A stretch of 60,000 nt of DNA from assembly GCA_950295325.1 (NCBI GenBank), contig OX485806.1:43645169-43705168 (forward strand), written 5' to 3'. Position numbers and translations under genes: made by a program. This DNA comes from Polytrichum commune (lineage: Eukaryota > Streptophyta > Polytrichopsida > Polytrichales > Polytrichaceae). The notes under the pieces are model-generated. The model ran no database searches, was not told the origin of the DNA, and saw only the letters and a program-made list of their open reading frames with translations. Shown piece after piece: positions 1 to 11,735 of this stretch. How positions within the stretch are numbered: the first letter of the stretch is position 1; each line of letters begins with the position of its first letter.

Positions 1-672
1 TGTGTATCAGATTCTTTTTACTATAAGAAAAATATATCTTATACTTCATCGGTCTCACAACTCATTGTTGATTTAATTCCTTCATGTGGGAATCTTTTTG
101 GTTCACCTTCATGTGTATGTTTTGGAACCTGAATCCATGGGAAAGGGTAAAGGGATATTGTTAGTTGTCCTGGAGTGCATGAAATCGTGAATAATGCACC
201 TCAAGAAATGAAGTTCTAATGGATGTGGGTGATGATCAATTTGTGATCAGAATCTTTGAGCCCAAGTGGAAGTAAGGAAATATTTCACTCATGCCATGAG
301 GAACATAACGTGTAGCACGAGCCTTAAGTTGAGAATGGTTGATTGTTACGATAACTAATTATCAGGATCCTCCTGTGAAAGGGGTGGAGTTTACTCAGTC
401 ATACCAAATACGCACTCTCGGGAAGAGAGTAGCCTGCTTTTCAGTTCAGTGGAAGGTCCATAGTGCGTCTAAGTGAAAAGTTGGCGTGAAGCCTAAGTCC
501 AGTGTAATTTTGGGCTTTCTCTTTCATCCAAGAATCTTGGAGTGTTAATTTATGATATTAGACGGTGAGTATTTTTCTCGGTTCTGAATTAAGAAAATTT
601 TGTGGGTGTGAAACCCGAAATGGTCAATTGAGAACTCATCAGGGCCCTAAGTTTGATATTTAACACTGGTTT
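1..672. other. Unassigned AT-rich DNA
   Basis: I see no convincing coding frame, RNA gene or element boundary here. It may be interior or flank of the LTR whose end lies at 1895, but I could not place that LTR's other end. Confidence 0.3.
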
Positions 673-1895
673 AGGCTAAACCCTAAACCCTAAACCCTCA
701 AGCCCCTAGTCCAATGAACAGCGCCCAACCTCCGAAAACAATAACCCTGCTCTCGGCATGTAGGCACAGGCCCCTGGACTCGCCCTCTCTCTAACAGCTG
801 GAGCCCTCTCAGCTCTGGTCTTCCGACCATCTGTGATCCTCTTCCTCCCTGCTTCTTTGGCTTCGAGGCCTCAACGCTGTGCATGCTGGCGGTGCCCCAA
901 CACCCGCAATTCCTTCCTTTGCAGCAACAGACTAAGCTTCCCAGGGCAACGCCCAGCAGCCTGCGGCCAACACCTTTGCATTACCACCCCCTCCTTCTTC
1001 AACAACCAGTCCTTGAGCTGCGCCGAGAATTCCAGAGGGGCTCGCACATTCTGGTCCTCGGCAGCAACACTACATCCTTTCCGTCTTTCCCCCAGGGTTC
1101 TTCCCACTGGCTCCTCGTGCGCAGCAGATCTCGCCTCAATCCACTTCGGAGGTGGAAGTCCCACCACACAAGCCCCATTCAAATCCACAGCAGAGTGCTT
1201 TCCCGACTCTGATCTCCACACCAGACCCCAAAATTCTTCTCCTTCAGGAGTTTCCTCGCATTGCTAGCAACTGAAGCTAGGCTGCAAACCCCTTGACAAA
1301 AGAGTGACCCCCAATTCCCCAGCTACTCACCTTCAGCCGCAGCTGCCGCTTGCCGTTGTCAGTGCGGCCCCCCGGTCACTGATATTGAGAAAAACATGAA
1401 GAAAAAATGAGGGGAGGCAATGGCAGAGATCTCTCCCTGTCGCTTATCCTCCTTGTGTGTCCCCCTTATTCACCTTCTTGAGTGGCCTCCTCAATCCAGG
1501 CCCTGGACCTCGTTGGGTGCCCTCTTCGCTCTTCCGCATTCCTGCTCTCCCATCGCACAGCACACACCGAAAAACAGAGAGCCCTCGGGATCCAGGGGCC
1601 TCCAACTCCTTGCACAGAAGCCGGGGTCTATCCTCTAAACCCCGGAACCCCCCCCTAGAATGGACAGTGAGGGTCCCAATTCAAACTCTAAAACCCTGAA
1701 ATTGCACACATTGTCTTGAGTTTTACCTACTTCTTGCACATACCTAAATTAATTAAGCTAAAATTCTAATCCCCTAATTAACTAATAAACATCACCCTTT
1801 TTATGTTTTTAAGTAATTGATGAGAATTCAAAGCCTTAGTTCTAATGGATTTTTAAACTTAGGAACACATGTGGGCACAAAATTTGGGCTCACAC
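673..1895 (-). repeat. LTR-type sequence, minus strand, 5' end at 1895
   Basis: Read on the minus strand the segment begins TGTGAGCCCAAATTTTGTGC, followed by a CCCACATGTG block and, about 90 bases in, an AAAAAGGG TATA-like stretch. The same arrangement starts the LTRs ending at 39613, 46782 and 55650. The stretch 1795-1895 aligns by eye with 39515-39613 (shared CTTTTTATGTTTT and CACATGTGGGCAC). The distal part, about 700-1640, is GC-rich and gives long chance open frames on both strands. The left boundary is not defined; 673 is only where the composition changes, at a short run of CCCTAAA. No internal retroviral region follows, so this may be a solo or truncated LTR. Confidence 0.55.
677..698. 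repeat. Telomere-type CCCTAAA repeat, three units
   Basis: Three consecutive CCCTAAA-type heptamers, the complement of the plant telomere motif TTTAGGG. The tract is too short to be a telomere and sits inside transposon-derived DNA. Confidence 0.7.
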
Positions 1896-2149
1896 ATATC
1901 ATAAAATTTTATCTACAGGTTGCCATGTAGGACTCCATGTAGAGATTCATTCATGAAATTTTTTTGAGCCTTTGGGCCTTCACCTTTTAGTGTGAAGTGA
2001 ATCTGGACGGTCTCCACGTTTTCGACCAATGAGAGTTCATAGATTGCAATGGTCACGGGCCTTCAGTCTTTGATGTGAAGCGGCCCTTAGAGACTACTTG
2101 TATGTATTCTTAAACCATTTATTATGAGGGAAATTCCTCACAATTGTTA
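1896..2149. other. Unassigned spacer
   Basis: Non-coding sequence between the LTR end and the MITE target duplication. No features seen. Confidence 0.3.
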
Positions 2150-2157
2150 ATCATATT

Positions 2158-2773
2158 CACGGGTAGATCACTCTAAGGCATTTTTGTGCACCATGTGCGG
2201 CTGGGGGTTTTTTGTTTTGGGGCTATTTACCTTCAAGGGCTGAATTAAAGCCTCCCTATAATTACTTAAATTTCAAAAATGGCCCATTTGTTTGCACCCT
2301 CCATTACTTATATTGTCCAAGTCACTATAATTTTTTGTACTCTATATTCCTTTTAAGTAATAGAAGCTATCTACTTCCTAACGCAATTGACGAGTGTCGA
2401 GGGAAAGCATGGAAACAAAGAAGGGTGCAAACAGAGTTATGAAGAAAACACATAGGAGACCATAGCAAAGTAATACCATTACAAACATTGTTATGATGAA
2501 AACACATAGGAGATGCCAGCACAAATACCATAGCGGTCATTACCATACTAAACATACCTTCTAGGATCCTTATCTTCAGCCCCTATATTAATTTTACAAA
2601 AAAATAATGGCCCACGTTTTATGTCCATCTAACTTACTTATAATGGGATTGTCTACATTTAATGGTCCCTTCATTATTTGGAATTCCTTTATAATTTTTA
2701 TTTCAAATGATTTTAATCCTCTCTATATTATGCCGCACGTTGTTTTTTAAATGCACTAAGTGATCTACCCGTG
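2158..2773. mobile_element. hAT-like MITE, 616 bp
   Basis: The termini are inverted repeats: left CACGGGTAGATCACT at 2158, and the right end reads the same 15 bases on the minus strand from 2773. Imperfect pairing continues to a shared TGCGGC about 45 bases in. The flanks are an exact 8-bp direct duplication, ATCATATT, at 2150-2157 and 2774-2781. An 8-bp duplication is typical of hAT transposons, although hAT ends more often begin CAG or TAG. The interior is AT-rich with no transposase, so this is a non-autonomous element. A short repeat (AAACACATAGGAGA) occurs twice inside, near 2446 and 2498. Confidence 0.85.
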
Positions 2774-2781
2774 ATCATATT

Positions 2782-4380
2782 GACTATGTCAAGGTGGACT
2801 TGTTCATAGAGACACCCATTTTTATTTTTATCTCGCATATAATGTAATTTGTGTGAAGTTTTGGGTGATTGTTGGTCGAGTGAGGACAAACCAATTAATG
2901 ACATTTCTTTTGATTCCAGATTCCCACAAATTATCAGCTCGAAATTCAAAAGGGTTTCTTTTTCTTTGCAGCTCTTAATCATTTTTGGGATATTAGAAAA
3001 AAATTAAAGTGCCCAATTGCATGACATATTCAATAATAGGTGTTGCATCCTTAGTGGTGAGAATTTTGGAAGATAAATCCTTCATTTATGTTGGTTTCAC
3101 TTTTGCAAAATGAACAATTCTCAACATGACTGTTGTAGACAATGGAAGGGTGAACAACAAATGCAGTAGACCCTAAGATTTTATCATCTCGAGTAAGTCA
3201 AAATCTAATATAAAAACTTATGTTTTTTGTTGGTTGGCATGCCTACATACCTACCTATCACATAATGTTTTCCCATAATTTATCATGGTGGTCATGAATG
3301 TAACACTCTTACCAAGGTTGTCAATGCATGTCACAACATGGCAATAAGCCATGCCGCATGGGTGGGTTGTGGGTTGTCAGTGTAGTCCATGTCAACTGTG
3401 ATTCACCTCAAGAGCTTGACCCAGGTTACACAAAACATAGCGTAACACCATGCAATGTTTTGAGCAGTCATGATACATCGGTGCATGATATGGAGGCGAT
3501 CATGTTGTAGTTCGTGTAAAATGCAATTTTATATCTCATGTGTTCACTGTCAATTGTGAATAAACACTAACCCATAATGCATGAGTATGGGTGTTGGTAG
3601 ATATTTCTACTTCTTGTTATTTTATGATTAAAAATGTTTAGGTTCCTATAGGTTTTAGGGTATATCTAAGATTGAATAGAATTAGGAGCACTGGATTACG
3701 AAGGTGGTGTAGAATATAACAATACACCAAATATGTGATTTCACAAAAAATAATAACATATTGGCTACTATCGGACCATCACTGCATTTCCCCGTATATG
3801 TTATGGAGGATACTGTCACTTGTTGGCAAAACATCTTGAGTTCTAGCCATCAATCATTGTTTTGTTCGGATAATATTGCAAGATTAATGTTGATAGTGGT
3901 TTCAATTTAGTTATGTTGAAGTCGTCTCCACCATTCGCGTTAAATGTTTCATCACATTTCCATGATTCACAAGTGCGCATTACAAATATTGGAGCAAGCA
4001 TATCAATCCATTTTAGGGTTGTTTTACACTTGGAAGCCGGGCCAATTCCCCTTCAAGCTGATTGCATGAAATTTGAGCCCTTTTCAAATTAGAGGCCAAC
4101 CTCAACTACATATTACAATTAGATTATAACAGGGGCCATTTTTGCCATATGTAAAGGCCTTAGGGTCAGGAAGCCAAACTGGTTCAATCAATGGAGTCAA
4201 ATTTCAACATTTTTTTTTTCTTTCTTTTCATTGTCATTTGTACAAAATGGATGAACAAAAACAAAAGATTTTAGTGGTTTTTATGTTCTTCATGGTCATG
4301 CGACATGTTATGGCGGTTGTTGTAATTTAGCAAAAACTTGTGTTGCATCAACATTACGTTGCTATGACAATGGTTTTGCT
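2782..4380. other. Unassigned AT-rich DNA
   Basis: About 1.6 kb without a supported gene. The 62-codon open frame at 4142-4330 has no recognisable features. No tandem repeats or inverted ends stood out. Confidence 0.3.
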
Positions 4381-4728
4381 ATGATGGTTGCAAAGAGTAG
4401 TGAGTCTAGGAAGACACGTAATATTTGGATGTATGACCTGAGTACTATTTTTGCGGACATATTACTATTTGGATGTTACTCAGTTAAGTTGTTCGAGCAA
4501 CATACAAGGTTACTTATTGAAACTTTTGATTGTTTGTGTGATGTCTTATCTTCATCATTAATTCATAAGGATTCAAACTTTAGAGCATCCATTCCTCTTA
4601 GAAATAGGATTGTTTTTTGTGTAATAGACTTGGTAGTGGTAATTCATTACGCAGTTATACTAAAACTTATGGAATTTATGAAAAAACTACATCTATCATT
4701 GTTAGGGGTTTTTTTTTGCAACAATTAA
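4381..4728 (+). pseudogene. PIF/Harbinger-type transposase remnant
   Basis: The 115-residue frame resembles the N-terminal part of PIF/Harbinger (HARBI1-like) transposases. These typically carry a helix-rich F..H.....TF..LC..L block, then a '(K/R)D..FR..IP...R' motif, then a hydrophobic stretch. Here I see ETFDCLCDVLSSSLIHKDSN at about residues 45-64, FRASIPLRNR directly after, and then a hydrophobic run. In the family this domain precedes the DDE catalytic core. The core is not recognisable downstream apart from a possible short continuation across 4700-4770. Frame and length (a full protein is usually 350-450 residues) point to a decayed fragment. The assignment rests on spacing and motif pattern only. 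Confidence 0.45.
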
Positions 4729-4978
4729 AAAGTATTCAAAACCATTAATGATTGAGAAATGTTTACAAAAAGATAGTTCTTCTTGTCGACCTTGGTTGTT
4801 GAATTTGGAATCGCAGTCATAGTTAAAGTTGAAGTGTCATGTGAATGTAGATCGTTTTTAATATTTGTGGTGCTATCTTTGACACTAATATAATGATTAA
4901 TGGATATTGTCACATATTTCATTACGGTTCAATTTGATGACACCATTGACCAGAAGTATCATAAAAATTATATGTTTG
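4729..4978. other. Spacer after transposase remnant
   Basis: Decayed sequence between the Harbinger-like remnant and the start of the probable LTR. No intact frame. Confidence 0.3.
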
Positions 4979-7209
4979 TGTGAGCCAAATTTTTGGTCAT
5001 TTAGTTTAACTATAAGCAAATAGTGAGCAACTGAATGAATTCATCCAGTTAGATGAAAATAGTTAAACTATAGGCTAGGAAGTAGTTATAACTATTAGCG
5101 TGGCCTTGGGAGGCCCTAGGCGGTTACTGTAACTATCATCTTCCTTCCCTCCCCGCCAAGCTAAGAGGGCTGGCGAAGAGGGAGAATGCAGACAATTCTT
5201 CGATATCTTGAGCGCATTGCTAAAGCTAATAGTCATGTCTCCCTCAGCACCGCAAGCGAGTGAGGTTATTGTTAAACTATTTTTTGTGTTGAGCAATTAC
5301 TGCAGTGATTGTGGGATTGCCGAATTTTCTTGAAAACACATTGTTATTTGAATTTTGAGTTGTACTGAGTGGCCGAGAGTGGTCAAACTATTGACTTGAT
5401 TGGAGTGCATGAATGCAATGTTGATAACTATAATATGTTGAAGTAATTGCAATTGACTGAGGATAGGATTGTAAGAGAGTGTGTATGTGAATTGATAAGG
5501 ATGAAGCAACGTGAGCGGATCATCAAACGGCCTGAGAGTGAATTGTAAATGGTGAAGTCAATCATGAAATTGAGTGTACTCGGATTATAGTAAGCCCTGC
5601 GAGAATGGAAGAGAAATAGAGTGAGTTCAAATTGTGAGAAGGATTGAGAGACTAAGTGAGAATGTAACAACCTCAGAGTGAGAGAATATACAAACAGGAG
5701 AGAGAAAACTACGAGGAGGAAACACGAGTGAAACTATTGACGCACTAAACTGAACATTGTGTAACTGCTGTGTGAGCGTGAATCTGTGCGCATAGTCGAG
5801 CCTACTGAAATGATGACTATTGTGATACAAACGAACTATAGTCTGAGTGAGAAGCATATCCAGTATGAGAGACAATCATTGAGTGGTCAGAACCTCGAGG
5901 ATGAGGGATGAAGTGGAACTATGGACAGTGTCCAATTGAGAGAAGAGCTGAAGTAAAATCCTTGGCCGAAGAAGGTGAAACCTAAATGAGGGAAGTGAGA
6001 AGATCATTACCTGAGAGAGAAGCGAGTGCAACTATGGGTTGGTGTCATTGAAGAGCAGAGCCCTGAGCGATCGAGAGTGAAGGAAAGTCGAACTATTGTC
6101 TGAGGAAGCATGAAGCCTTGTTGAGCGACCCTTCGATTGCATGTGAGAGGGAGAAGTCGGGCCAGTCGAGCGTTAGTTTGACTGACTGTAGTGTAACTAT
6201 TGGCTATAGTGTTATTTACTATAGGCTGAGAGGAAGCCGAGAGGCTAAGGGTTAGGCCGAGAGTTAAATTATGGACAATTGTTAAGGCTTGAGACGGGCA
6301 CTGAGAGGGAATTGTAAGGCCAAAGGCCAGACCATTAAGTGGCATGATTATTGTTGAAGCCTGTGAGAGGCAGAGTATAGAGAAGCTAATAGTTCAGCCA
6401 ACCGAGTTCATAGTTGAATCTTGAATTTAGGCTGATAGGTTTGTAATTGAGAAGAATGGAATTTAAGAGTCAATCTCAGTCAATTGAAATGATGAGAAAT
6501 CATTTTTGATCAGTTGATTGAGGGGAATTGAGAAGTTAGGGTTATTGAGAGTAAGTCGAATACAGGATTAACTTTGGAATATCAATGAGATCTAGGCATA
6601 AGTTATCCTAGTCTTAAGTGGAGTTGTAAATTGGAAATTGGTCTAGAGACTTGATCTTTGAGTATAAAGGGGCAAGCTAATACGATCAACTATTGTCTTG
6701 TGTGTTACCCTGGTTGTTGTTGTTGCAAGTTGTGCAGGATGACCAAGATTATAGCTTGACTGATAATGGCTAATTGCATAAGTCGTGAGTAATGATTAAA
6801 TCCGGAGATAAGGAATGAACAATAGTTTTGTATTGGAATTAACATTGACCAAATAATGAAGGAATTGTTTTGATTTGAAGATGCATTGGCCAATGGTTAC
6901 CAAAGACAATTGTGATACTCAAAGACTATTGTTCTCGAAAGACTATTGTTATACAATCTCATGACGAGATGGTTACTACTGAGACTGACACACATACCCC
7001 ACTGAATGAGACACAGTGAGAGGAATTATAAGAGAGAAAAGGAGAGTAAAGAGCATATTAAACCTAATTTGGAGTGAAGATAGCAACCCTTTGGTCTAAT
7101 TAACGAACTATGAAGTGACAAATGCCTGTAATAGACACCAGTTAAGTCTTCCTTGAGAGTCTGTACCCTGAGTTTTGGGTTATTTAAGTGAGAGCAAAAA
7201 CCAACTACA
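4979..7209 (+). repeat. Probable 5' LTR of the 7-12 kb Gypsy element
   Basis: The stretch begins TGTGAGCCAAATTTTTGG, like the other LTR starts in this window, and ends ...CAACTACA immediately before a classic plant Gypsy primer-binding region at 7213. A TATAAAG box at 6663-6669 sits about 540 bases before the end, a plausible promoter position. The interior is rich in short GTGAGAG/ACTATTG-like motifs. I could not find a matching 3' LTR, so the left boundary rests only on the TG... start and could be wrong. Confidence 0.5.
6663..6669 (+). promoter_or_regulatory. TATA box in probable LTR
   Basis: TATAAAG followed by GGGG. It lies on the same strand and upstream of the Gag frames, within the LTR-like region. 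Position and sequence fit an LTR core promoter. Confidence 0.4.
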
Positions 7210-7212
7210 TTT

Positions 7213-7231
7213 TGGGCGCCACTGCCGGGGA
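7213..7231 (+). other. Retrotransposon primer-binding site
   Basis: TGGGCGCCACTGCCGGGGA lies a few bases after the presumed LTR end. This TGGGCGCC..TGCCGGGGA form is the common tRNA-primed site of plant Ty3/Gypsy elements and fixes the element on the plus strand. Confidence 0.75.
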
Positions 7232-7307
7232 AGGCAGAGGTCGTCTTAAGGCATAATCATTTTTCATAATTAAGACCTATTAATGTCTAAGAGAGAAACC
7301 TACCACA

Positions 7308-7808
7308 ATGGGTGGTCAGGGGAAGTGGAAAGCTAGAGGAGAAAGGAATAGGGAGAAGATTTGGAGTGGTAGAAGTCAAAATACTTCATACACACGTCCG
7401 TCTGTCCCTACACCTTCGTCATACCCTAGACATTTCCAGTTACGCCTTGTACCTAGTGAGATAGGAGAAAAAGCCATTAGACACATTTTTGCTATTTTGC
7501 GGAATCTTGTGTCAAAAATAGATTACCTTGACCGTTGTGTACACGGAATCCCTGAAGTTGAAAGGTGTCGTCATAGATGTCTAACTAGTGACCTAAATCG
7601 GACAGGGGTGAACACCTTACCTCAAACCAAGAGATTACACGAGTGTGAGAGTTGTCGCAGGTCATCCCATTTTACCTCTTGCTATCCACGACAACAAGAA
7701 GTGAAGAAGAGTTTCATTACGATCGGAATCCAAACTGAGTTACCGTATTCATCTCACACCATAGATATAACACGGTGTCGATATTGTTCCAATTGGGGTG
7801 ACAATTGA
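7308..7808 (+). pseudogene. Gypsy element leader/Gag N-terminal frame
   Basis: This 166-residue open frame begins about 75 bases after the primer-binding site with an ATG. It starts with a basic, glycine/arginine-rich segment and carries cysteine-histidine clusters near its end (CESCRRSSHFTSC at about residues 114-126 and CRYC near 158). It sits where the N-terminal part of Gag belongs. The next coding pieces (7910-8155 and 8384 onward) are in another frame, so at least one frameshift separates this piece from the capsid domain. I do not recognise a specific family for this segment. Confidence 0.45.
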
Positions 7809-8383
7809 AATTAGTGAGTGCATAAGAAGTTTAAAATGAACCAGCCACCGAGTGGTTAAACTACTCCTTAATATGACTTGGTGTTGGCAAATACCAGAAC
7901 CGGCCAGCTGTGAGTTATATACTGGAAGGATACTTGTTTTCAACCTTGTATAGGTTATATTGGTCAGGATACAGAGGGAATGGATTGTATATCACCCTTA
8001 ATGCGGTGAGTATCCCAAGAGAGTTCAAAGAATTATTTTTAGCCTTACCCTTGGATGTGCAACAAAACATTTCTAATAGAATTTGGAACGGTGGAGACAA
8101 AAATAACGAAGTAATTGTGAGTAACAATCACCATGTTATACCCTTATCACTCTGATTTTTATTTGCAATCTATGGGAGACTAAAAAGTACTACTTCTTTA
8201 GTGGTGCCAGCCGGCACAAGAATGTGGAAAGGAGATAAAATATCTAGGACAGAGTATAGATTTGTTTTTGGAGCACCGGATCTCAGGGCAAGACCATTAA
8301 TACCTGATTTCATGGACCAAAAACCTATGTATACCAACCCCATAGACTTTCGAATGATATGTTTGTAGAGGCCATAGGATTAG
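7809..8383 (+). pseudogene. Broken Gag linker region
   Basis: This region links the leader frame to the capsid frame. An 81-codon open piece (7910-8155) is in the same frame as the downstream Gag, and a TAG at 8381-8383 interrupts that frame just before it. This is consistent with one decayed Gag gene rather than separate genes. Confidence 0.4.
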
Positions 8384-9793
8384 TCAGAGTTAGTCAAACT
8401 AGAACCTGCTCATGAAAAATCTCATTCTCAAACTGCATCCGTGAGGAGAGCAGCTAGCGCTAAAGCTAGAGAAGGTAGAGCGGCAACCTGGGAATATAGG
8501 AGACAATTACTTGAGAAGAGAAGAAGTTGGGTTAAACCTTTTTTAGAAGAAGTGAGGGGAGCTTCTAGTAGCACTATAGAAGGCCAATTTGAAACACCCT
8601 TAGATAGACCTACAACAGGTGGTGAGAGAGGATTTTGGTCCCCAAAAGTTCTATTCGCTACAGAGGACTCATCCACTCCATCGTTGTGGGCTACTCTTTA
8701 TGAACGCACCCCATCTCCCCATATCAATTTAAACATTAATTTACAAGGCAACCCATTGTTTACACCCTACACTCCACCAGTTCACGTAGTACCATTGCTC
8801 AATATGGCAGTTAATCCACTTAGAATTAATTGTGTAGTGAATTTGCCCTATTTTCAGGGTAGACCGGGAACAGACCCTGATGTCCATGTGAGGAAACTTG
8901 AGATTGCATGTGCTGCAAATAGTGTACCTCAGAACAAACTGATGGAGGTATTTGCAGCAACATTGCAAGAGAATGCATTCTTATGGTTTTCCCGCCAAAC
9001 ACCATTTGCTGACTGGGATGCCCTTAAAGATGCATTTCTTGAATACTTCAAACCCTTGGGGTTTGAAAATAGTCTGATGGAAAGATTTAGGACAATTCGT
9101 ATGGGTATAAACGAGACTGTTGACAGTTATTGGGGAAGAATGAGTGATATATTGTTGAGAATGGGTGCTCACCAAATTCCCGACAATTTCTTAAGAAATA
9201 TATTCATAGGAGGATTGTACCCTTTTGAGTTGAAATTATATGTGAAAGAAAGAACCCCAACTACCGCACATGATGCATTTGCCTTAGCAAAAGCTTGGGA
9301 GGAGTCTCGTGTAGAGGATCAGTATACTTTTGAGAATTATAATTATGACCTCTATGATCAACCCCTGAAAGATCAGACTTACTATCCTGTTTTACCTGGT
9401 CAATCTCTGACCTATCCAGGTGCTAAGTCAATGGTAGATGCCACACAATTCAAACACCCTAGCGCTGATTTGTTTAAACCCCCCAAAGTCATATTAAAAC
9501 CTCCACCGGTTGCCCAATCTACATCCCATGAGTTAGCTCTTATGGACATAACTAAGAAGTTAGCAGATCTAGAAGTCAAAATAACGAGAGGAACTAGCAA
9601 ACGACCGCAACCGACTGAAGAGAGGACTAATGTTTGGTGTAACATATGTAAGGGTCACGGTCATTTATCCAATGAGTGCCCCACTCCAAAAGGTCTGAGA
9701 TCTAAGTGTACCTTTTGTGGAGGGAACCATTCGGTCAATGAATGGTGGAATCTACCGAGAGGTCGTCCAGTCCATCAGATAGACACCACTTAG
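8384..9793 (+). pseudogene. gag: Gag capsid plus two zinc knuckles
   Basis: This frame contains a retrotransposon Gag (Retrotrans_gag-type) domain. The key segment starts at PYFQGRPGTDPDVHVRKLE and includes AFLWFSRQTPFADWDALKDA and RFRTIRMGINETVDSYWGRM, about residues 130-300 counted from 8441. Two zinc knuckles follow: CNICKGHGHLSNEC at about residue 398 and a degenerate CTFCGGNHSVNEWW at about 420. Gag assembles the cytoplasmic virus-like particle and binds element RNA. The methionine-equivalent codon at 8441 is a GTG, so it is not a real start; the frame is open from 8384. It ends at a TAG (9791-9793), after which the reading continues in other frames, so the gene is broken. Confidence 0.8.
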
Positions 9794-9876
9794 TCACGAC
9801 CTTGGCAACAAGAACGTAGGGGTAATGGGCCTAACGCAAGTTACAACCCTAAAAGTAAAATTTTAATCGTCGACAA

Positions 9877-10605
9877 GTGCCTCTTAGTTTTGGGAATCAA
9901 CCAAGTTGGGGTGAGACCAATCAACCGCCAAATTGGAGGGGTCCACCATATAACCCCCGAACCCAAAACTATAAGACACCAATGCCAAACCAGTTTGTGG
10001 TATGTTTTCGTTGCGGAGAGATAGGTCATTATGCAGGAGATTGCCCCAATCCAAGAAATGTTCAACAATATATCCCATTGTGTGGAAATTGTAAAGAAGC
10101 AGGACATCCTACAGTTGAGTGTACCCAATCCCGGAAAGATGGACCACCATCTGAGAGAGATTGGAAGAAAGGTAAACATGTAACAATTCAGGAGGAAAAG
10201 AGACAAGATCGTAATGTACATAGGGTGCAACATTCCAAGTTCGATCTCTTGAGAGAAGATCGAGTGGAAGGGGACGTGAATGTTGTAACCACTAGATCCC
10301 GGAAGAAAATCATAGCACCGCAAGAGGGATCTAGTACGGAGAGATTTAATGAGCAGCATAGTGATACAGAGGCTAGTCTATCTGAATATGCACACGCACC
10401 CTTAATCCGAGATACAACAGACAAAACGACTATAGAAGTCAATCTGTCAGTGACAAACTCAATACCTACACCTGTGTCACGTGATGTTAGAGTCCCTATG
10501 CCTGCTGTTGTAGTTGAACCTCCAGTACACAATCATATACATGTTATACCACCAGCCGTTTCCCAATTTAATGTTGTGAGGAGTGATACTCCTAAGAGAG
10601 TTTGA
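9877..10605 (+). pseudogene. gag: Gag C-terminal part with two more zinc knuckles
   Basis: This is a continuation of the same Gag-Pol reading in another frame. A frameshift lies near 9860, after the TAG at 9791. It carries CFRCGEIGHYAGDC (about residues 44-57) and CGNCKEAGHPTVEC (about 69-82), both CX2CX4HX4C knuckles that bind nucleic acid. A basic/acidic linker towards the protease follows. It ends in a stop at 10603-10605, and the protease frame resumes at about 10700 in a further frame. Together with the upstream pair and the cysteine clusters in the leader, this Gag is unusually rich in zinc-finger-like motifs. Confidence 0.75.
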
Positions 10606-10705
10606 CCTCAAACATCAAATATGAGAAACCATAGACCGAAGAGTAATACCACATTCGTTAGATAATCTAGAACGATGGCATTATCAAAAAACCTTACACC
10701 CTATC

Positions 10706-11735
10706 ATGGAAGACTTAGTCAAGATACAACCTACTATCACTATGAAACAATTACTGGCTGTAGCACCACAGTGTCGTAGCTCGCTAAGTTCGTCCATGAT
10801 ACGTAGAAGGCCTAGACCAGTGTCGGTACATGATTTCACACTAAGTAAAGATCCAGGAGCCCCTACCATTGATGTGATTATAGGAGGTGCTCTCATATCA
10901 AGATTCCAAATTGATACCGGATCAAGTGTCAATTTGATGAACGTTGATACTATGAATGAGTTGGGAATAAGTAATGTAGTTTCCATTACTATCATTTTGA
11001 AGATGGCCGATAGTAGCAGAGTCAAATCATTAAGAGTTCTAGAACAAATCCCAACCCTCATAGCGAACATTAAATACAAAGTCGATTATGTCGTTTTTAA
11101 AACTATGGCCGGTATACCATCCTATACAGGTCTTCTTGGACGTACATGGTTATTATATGCACATGCTAAAGAAGACTGGGGAAAAGGTAGCCTTACCATA
11201 GGAAGAGGATTAGAGAAAGTAGTTCTACCCTTATTTCCTACCCAGTATCATGGTGAAACGCAAGATGATCAAATTGAATTCACTACTGATGATGGTTACG
11301 AAATAGAGAGGGAAACTACCTTGAGTGAGTCTATACACAGTGTGAATGATAGGACATTTAAATACAATCCTGTGGGAATGAGAGAGTATTTTTGTGCACT
11401 TGGTGATGGAGACTCAGATGATGCGATTCTGTCATGGCAAAATACCATGCCAGTCAATGTCATCATCATCCATATACCACTAAGGTATGAGTGGGCCGAC
11501 TTAGAAACAATAAACACGGTTCAAGAGGACGATAAACCCAAAGCACGAGAAGAAGATGAATTGGCTAAGTCTCCTATGTTTGAGTATGACCAACCCACCA
11601 AGAATTATGTGGTTAAAAATGTATGTATAAACATGGACCTGAGTGATGATGATACACCACGTGTCATCAAGATATACGAAAAGTTAACACCAATGGAGTG
11701 GAAGTATGCAAAAATCTTACTTTGTTTCTTTGCGT
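10706..11735 (+). pseudogene. pol: Retropepsin-like protease and start of Pol, truncated
   Basis: The aspartic protease motif is IDTGSSVNLM at about residues 68-77, preceded by PTIDVIIGGALISRFQ. A conserved GLLGRTWL follows at about 145, the ILG-type second protease motif of plant Gypsy Pol. A linker rich in acidic residues runs on to about residue 340, where a segment of the type just upstream of reverse transcriptase appears (IKIYEKLTPMEWKYAK). At about 11735 the similarity stops. The open frame runs on to 11962, but that tail does not resemble Pol. No reverse transcriptase, RNase H or integrase is present, so the element is truncated and cannot mobilise itself. Confidence 0.75.

Noticed and set aside
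677-698. Ancient telomere fusion suggested by CCCTAAA units (also at 56134)
   Set aside because: Only three units each, inside or near transposon DNA, and such short runs arise easily in AT-rich plant sequence.
833-1267. Overlapping open frames of 109-144 codons on both strands at 833-1267
   Set aside because: They overlap in several frames in a GC-rich LTR-type region, have no domain, and are Ser/Pro/Cys-rich as expected by chance.
4978-7209. Satellite interpretation of the GTGAGAG/ACTATTG-rich stretch
   Set aside because: The motifs recur without a fixed period; an LTR with biased composition ending at a primer-binding site fits better.
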